Origin: Acinetobacter modestus
GTDB taxonomy: Bacteria; Pseudomonadota; Gammaproteobacteria; Pseudomonadales; Moraxellaceae
Length of the DNA stretch: 64,000 bases
Assembly: GCF_014636095.1 (NCBI RefSeq)
Contig: NZ_BMDV01000002.1
Location: 186,001 to 250,000 of the forward strand
Direction of reading: 5' to 3'
Positions 62,467 to 64,000 of the stretch are shown one piece after another; position 1 is the first letter of the stretch; every line of letters starts with the position of its first letter. The notes under the pieces are model-generated. The model searched no databases and was not told the origin of the DNA. It saw only the letters and a list, made by a program, of their open reading frames with translations. A program made the translations under genes and the position numbers.

Positions 62467-64000
62467 ATGTTTATCGTGGCCGGTGCATCAGCACATTCTT
62501 CTTTTAAGAAAGCTCAACTCTTAAACCGTTTAGCGTCAATGAGTTCTGTTCAATCTTTTGACAGCCAGTGGGTTTATTTGTTTGATCAAGCGCTCAACGA
62601 GCAGCAACATCAATCGGCATTACAACTTTTAAACGATGGTCAATCTTTCGAACTTCGCCAAGCTGCAAGTGATGAAATCCAGATTTTAGTGACACCACGT
62701 ATCGGCACCATCTCGCCGTGGTCATCTAAAGCAACCGATATTTTCCAAAACTGTAATACCCCAATTCACCGTTTAGAACGTGGTCTACTGTTTACACTGA
62801 AAGGTGTGAAAGAGATTTCGAATGAAGTGAAATTGGCTTTACATGACCGTATGACAGAGAGTGTTTTTGCTCATATTGATGATGCAAAAGCTTTATTCTC
62901 AGAAACCGCACCGAAGCCATTGAACTCAATTGATATCTTGGGTCAAGGAAAAGAAGCGTTAGTTAAAGCCAACAATGAGTTTGGCTTTGCTTTATCTGAG
63001 CAAGAAATTGATTACTTAACCGAAGCATTTACTAAGCTTGGCCGTAATCCAAACGACATCGAATTGATGATGTTTGCACAAGCAAATTCTGAACACTGTC
63101 GTCATAAAATCTTTGGTTCAGAATGGACAATTGATGGTGAAAAACAACCATTATCATTGTTCCAAATGATTAAAAATACTTATAAAGAATCTCCGACAGA
63201 TGTGTTATCAGCATATAAAGATAACGCGTCTGTGATTGTGGGTTATGACACCATGCGTTTTTATCCGAAAGCGGATGAAAATGGTCACTTTGTTTATAAA
63301 TATAAGAGCCAAGCTGCTCATATTTTAATGAAGGTTGAAACACACAACCATCCAACTGCAATTGCTCCATTTGCAGGTGCTGCAACAGGTTCGGGCGGTG
63401 AAATCCGTGATGAAGGTGCAACGGGTCGTGGTGGTAAACCTAAAGCAGGTTTAACAGGCTTTACCGTTTCAAACTTGAATATTCCTGGTTTTGAACAACC
63501 TTGGGAAGATAACTACGGTAAACCTTCACGTATGGCATCGCCATTACAAATTATGATCGAAGGTCCATTGGGTGGTGCTGCGTTTAACAATGAATTCGGT
63601 CGCCCAGCTTTAAATGGTTATTTCCGTACTTTCGAACAGAATGTAAATGGTGACGTGAAAGGCTTCCATAAGCCAATCATGATTGCTGGTGGTTACGGTA
63701 ACATTCGTCCTGACCATGTTGAAAAAGATGCGATCCAACCGGGTGACTTGCTTATTGTATTGGGCGGTCCTGCAATGTTGATCGGTCTTGGCGGTGGTGC
63801 AGCGTCTTCTGTAGACAGCGGTACCATGGGTGAGAGCTTAGACTTTGCTTCGGTGCAACGTGAAAACCCAGAAATGGAACGCCGTTGCCAGGAAGTCATT
63901 GATACCTGCTGGCGTTTAGAAGACTTTAACCCAATCGTGTCTGTACATGATGTGGGTGCGGGTGGTGTATCCAATGCCATGCCTGAACTTGTGAATGATC
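62467..64000 (+). CDS. purL: Phosphoribosylformylglycinamidine synthase (N-terminal part)
   Basis: Open from ATG 62467 to the window end, about 511 residues, of a protein normally near 1,280. [20 protein letters not shown] is the start of the large fused form. Further on, [18 protein letters not shown] and [20 protein letters not shown] belong to the FGAM synthetase domain and bind ATP and substrate. Then [33 protein letters not shown] and [20 protein letters not shown]. It makes FGAM from FGAR and glutamine in purine synthesis. The glutaminase domain lies outside the window. With purM and purN in this window, much of the mid-pathway is present. Confidence 0.97.
   Translation, partial: MFIVAGASAHSSFKKAQLLNRLASMSSVQSFDSQWVYLFDQALNEQQHQSALQLLNDGQSFELRQAASDEIQILVTPRIGTISPWSSKATDIFQNCNTPIHRLERGLLFTLKGVKEISNEVKLALHDRMTESVFAHIDDAKALFSETAPKPLNSIDILGQGKEALVKANNEFGFALSEQEIDYLTEAFTKLGRNPNDIELMMFAQANSEHCRHKIFGSEWTIDGEKQPLSLFQMIKNTYKESPTDVLSAYKDNASVIVGYDTMRFYPKADENGHFVYKYKSQAAHILMKVETHNHPTAIAPFAGAATGSGGEIRDEGATGRGGKPKAGLTGFTVSNLNIPGFEQPWEDNYGKPSRMASPLQIMIEGPLGGAAFNNEFGRPALNGYFRTFEQNVNGDVKGFHKPIMIAGGYGNIRPDHVEKDAIQPGDLLIVLGGPAMLIGLGGGAASSVDSGTMGESLDFASVQRENPEMERRCQEVIDTCWRLEDFNPIVSVHDVGAGGVSNAMPELVND

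Overview
The window looks like chromosome of an Acinetobacter species (Moraxellaceae, Gammaproteobacteria). It is AT-rich. It has a full tol-pal cluster next to ruvAB, an etfBA pair, a LolD partner encoded with a single LolC/E-type permease, a ComEC DNA-uptake channel, a GyrA with an acidic insert, and a pair of CSLREA surface proteins ending in sorting tails of the GlyGly-CTERM kind. The genus call is inferred from gene content and protein sequence, and the species is not decided. I saw no tRNA, rRNA, insertion sequence, CRISPR array or prophage.

Layout. 1-5000: end of a phosphate transporter, an intergenic 8-bp tandem repeat, a Tim44-like protein, radA, and a CycA-type amino acid permease. 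5000-11400: lptM-lysA-dapF and xerC-HD protein, separated by an accessory block (ADP-ribosylglycohydrolase, small alpha/beta hydrolase, LysE exporter). 11800-17800: etfBA, a DUF2147 protein, a DinB-like protein, and gyrA. 17860-21680: a four-gene minus-strand operon (YdjC/NaxD-like deacetylase, polyprenyl-phosphate glycosyltransferase, GtrA, ArnT-like transferase) that reads as a pathway for adding an amino sugar to lipid A. 21800-26705: a TolC-HlyD-permease-permease export operon with no ATPase gene. 27000-43430: mostly housekeeping genes (serC, lolDF-type pair, comEC, an LpxL-like acyltransferase, an S49 peptidase, purMN, a PerM-like protein, hda).

43545-49330: two tandem CSLREA surface proteins, then on the minus strand an ECF sigma factor, a membrane protein that is probably its anti-sigma factor, and a DUF3106 protein. 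The Shine-Dalgarno sequence of the sigma gene can be closed in a 13-bp hairpin. 49465-52260: an rRNA/tRNA methyltransferase, fbp, a small acidic protein, and pal. 52281-61335, all minus strand: tolB, tolA, tolR, tolQ, ybgC, a stand-alone AT-rich lipoprotein gene bracketed by hairpins, ruvB, ruvA, a zinc-ribbon protein, and dgt. 61336-62466: a disordered accessory gap between dgt and purL, holding a small gene enclosed by near-perfect 24-bp inverted repeats and a decayed coding remnant. purL then runs off the end of the window.

The places that most repay attention are the dgt-purL gap, the lipid A operon, the ATPase-less exporter, the CSLREA pair and the hairpin before the sigma gene. None of these is proven to be a new system from sequence alone.
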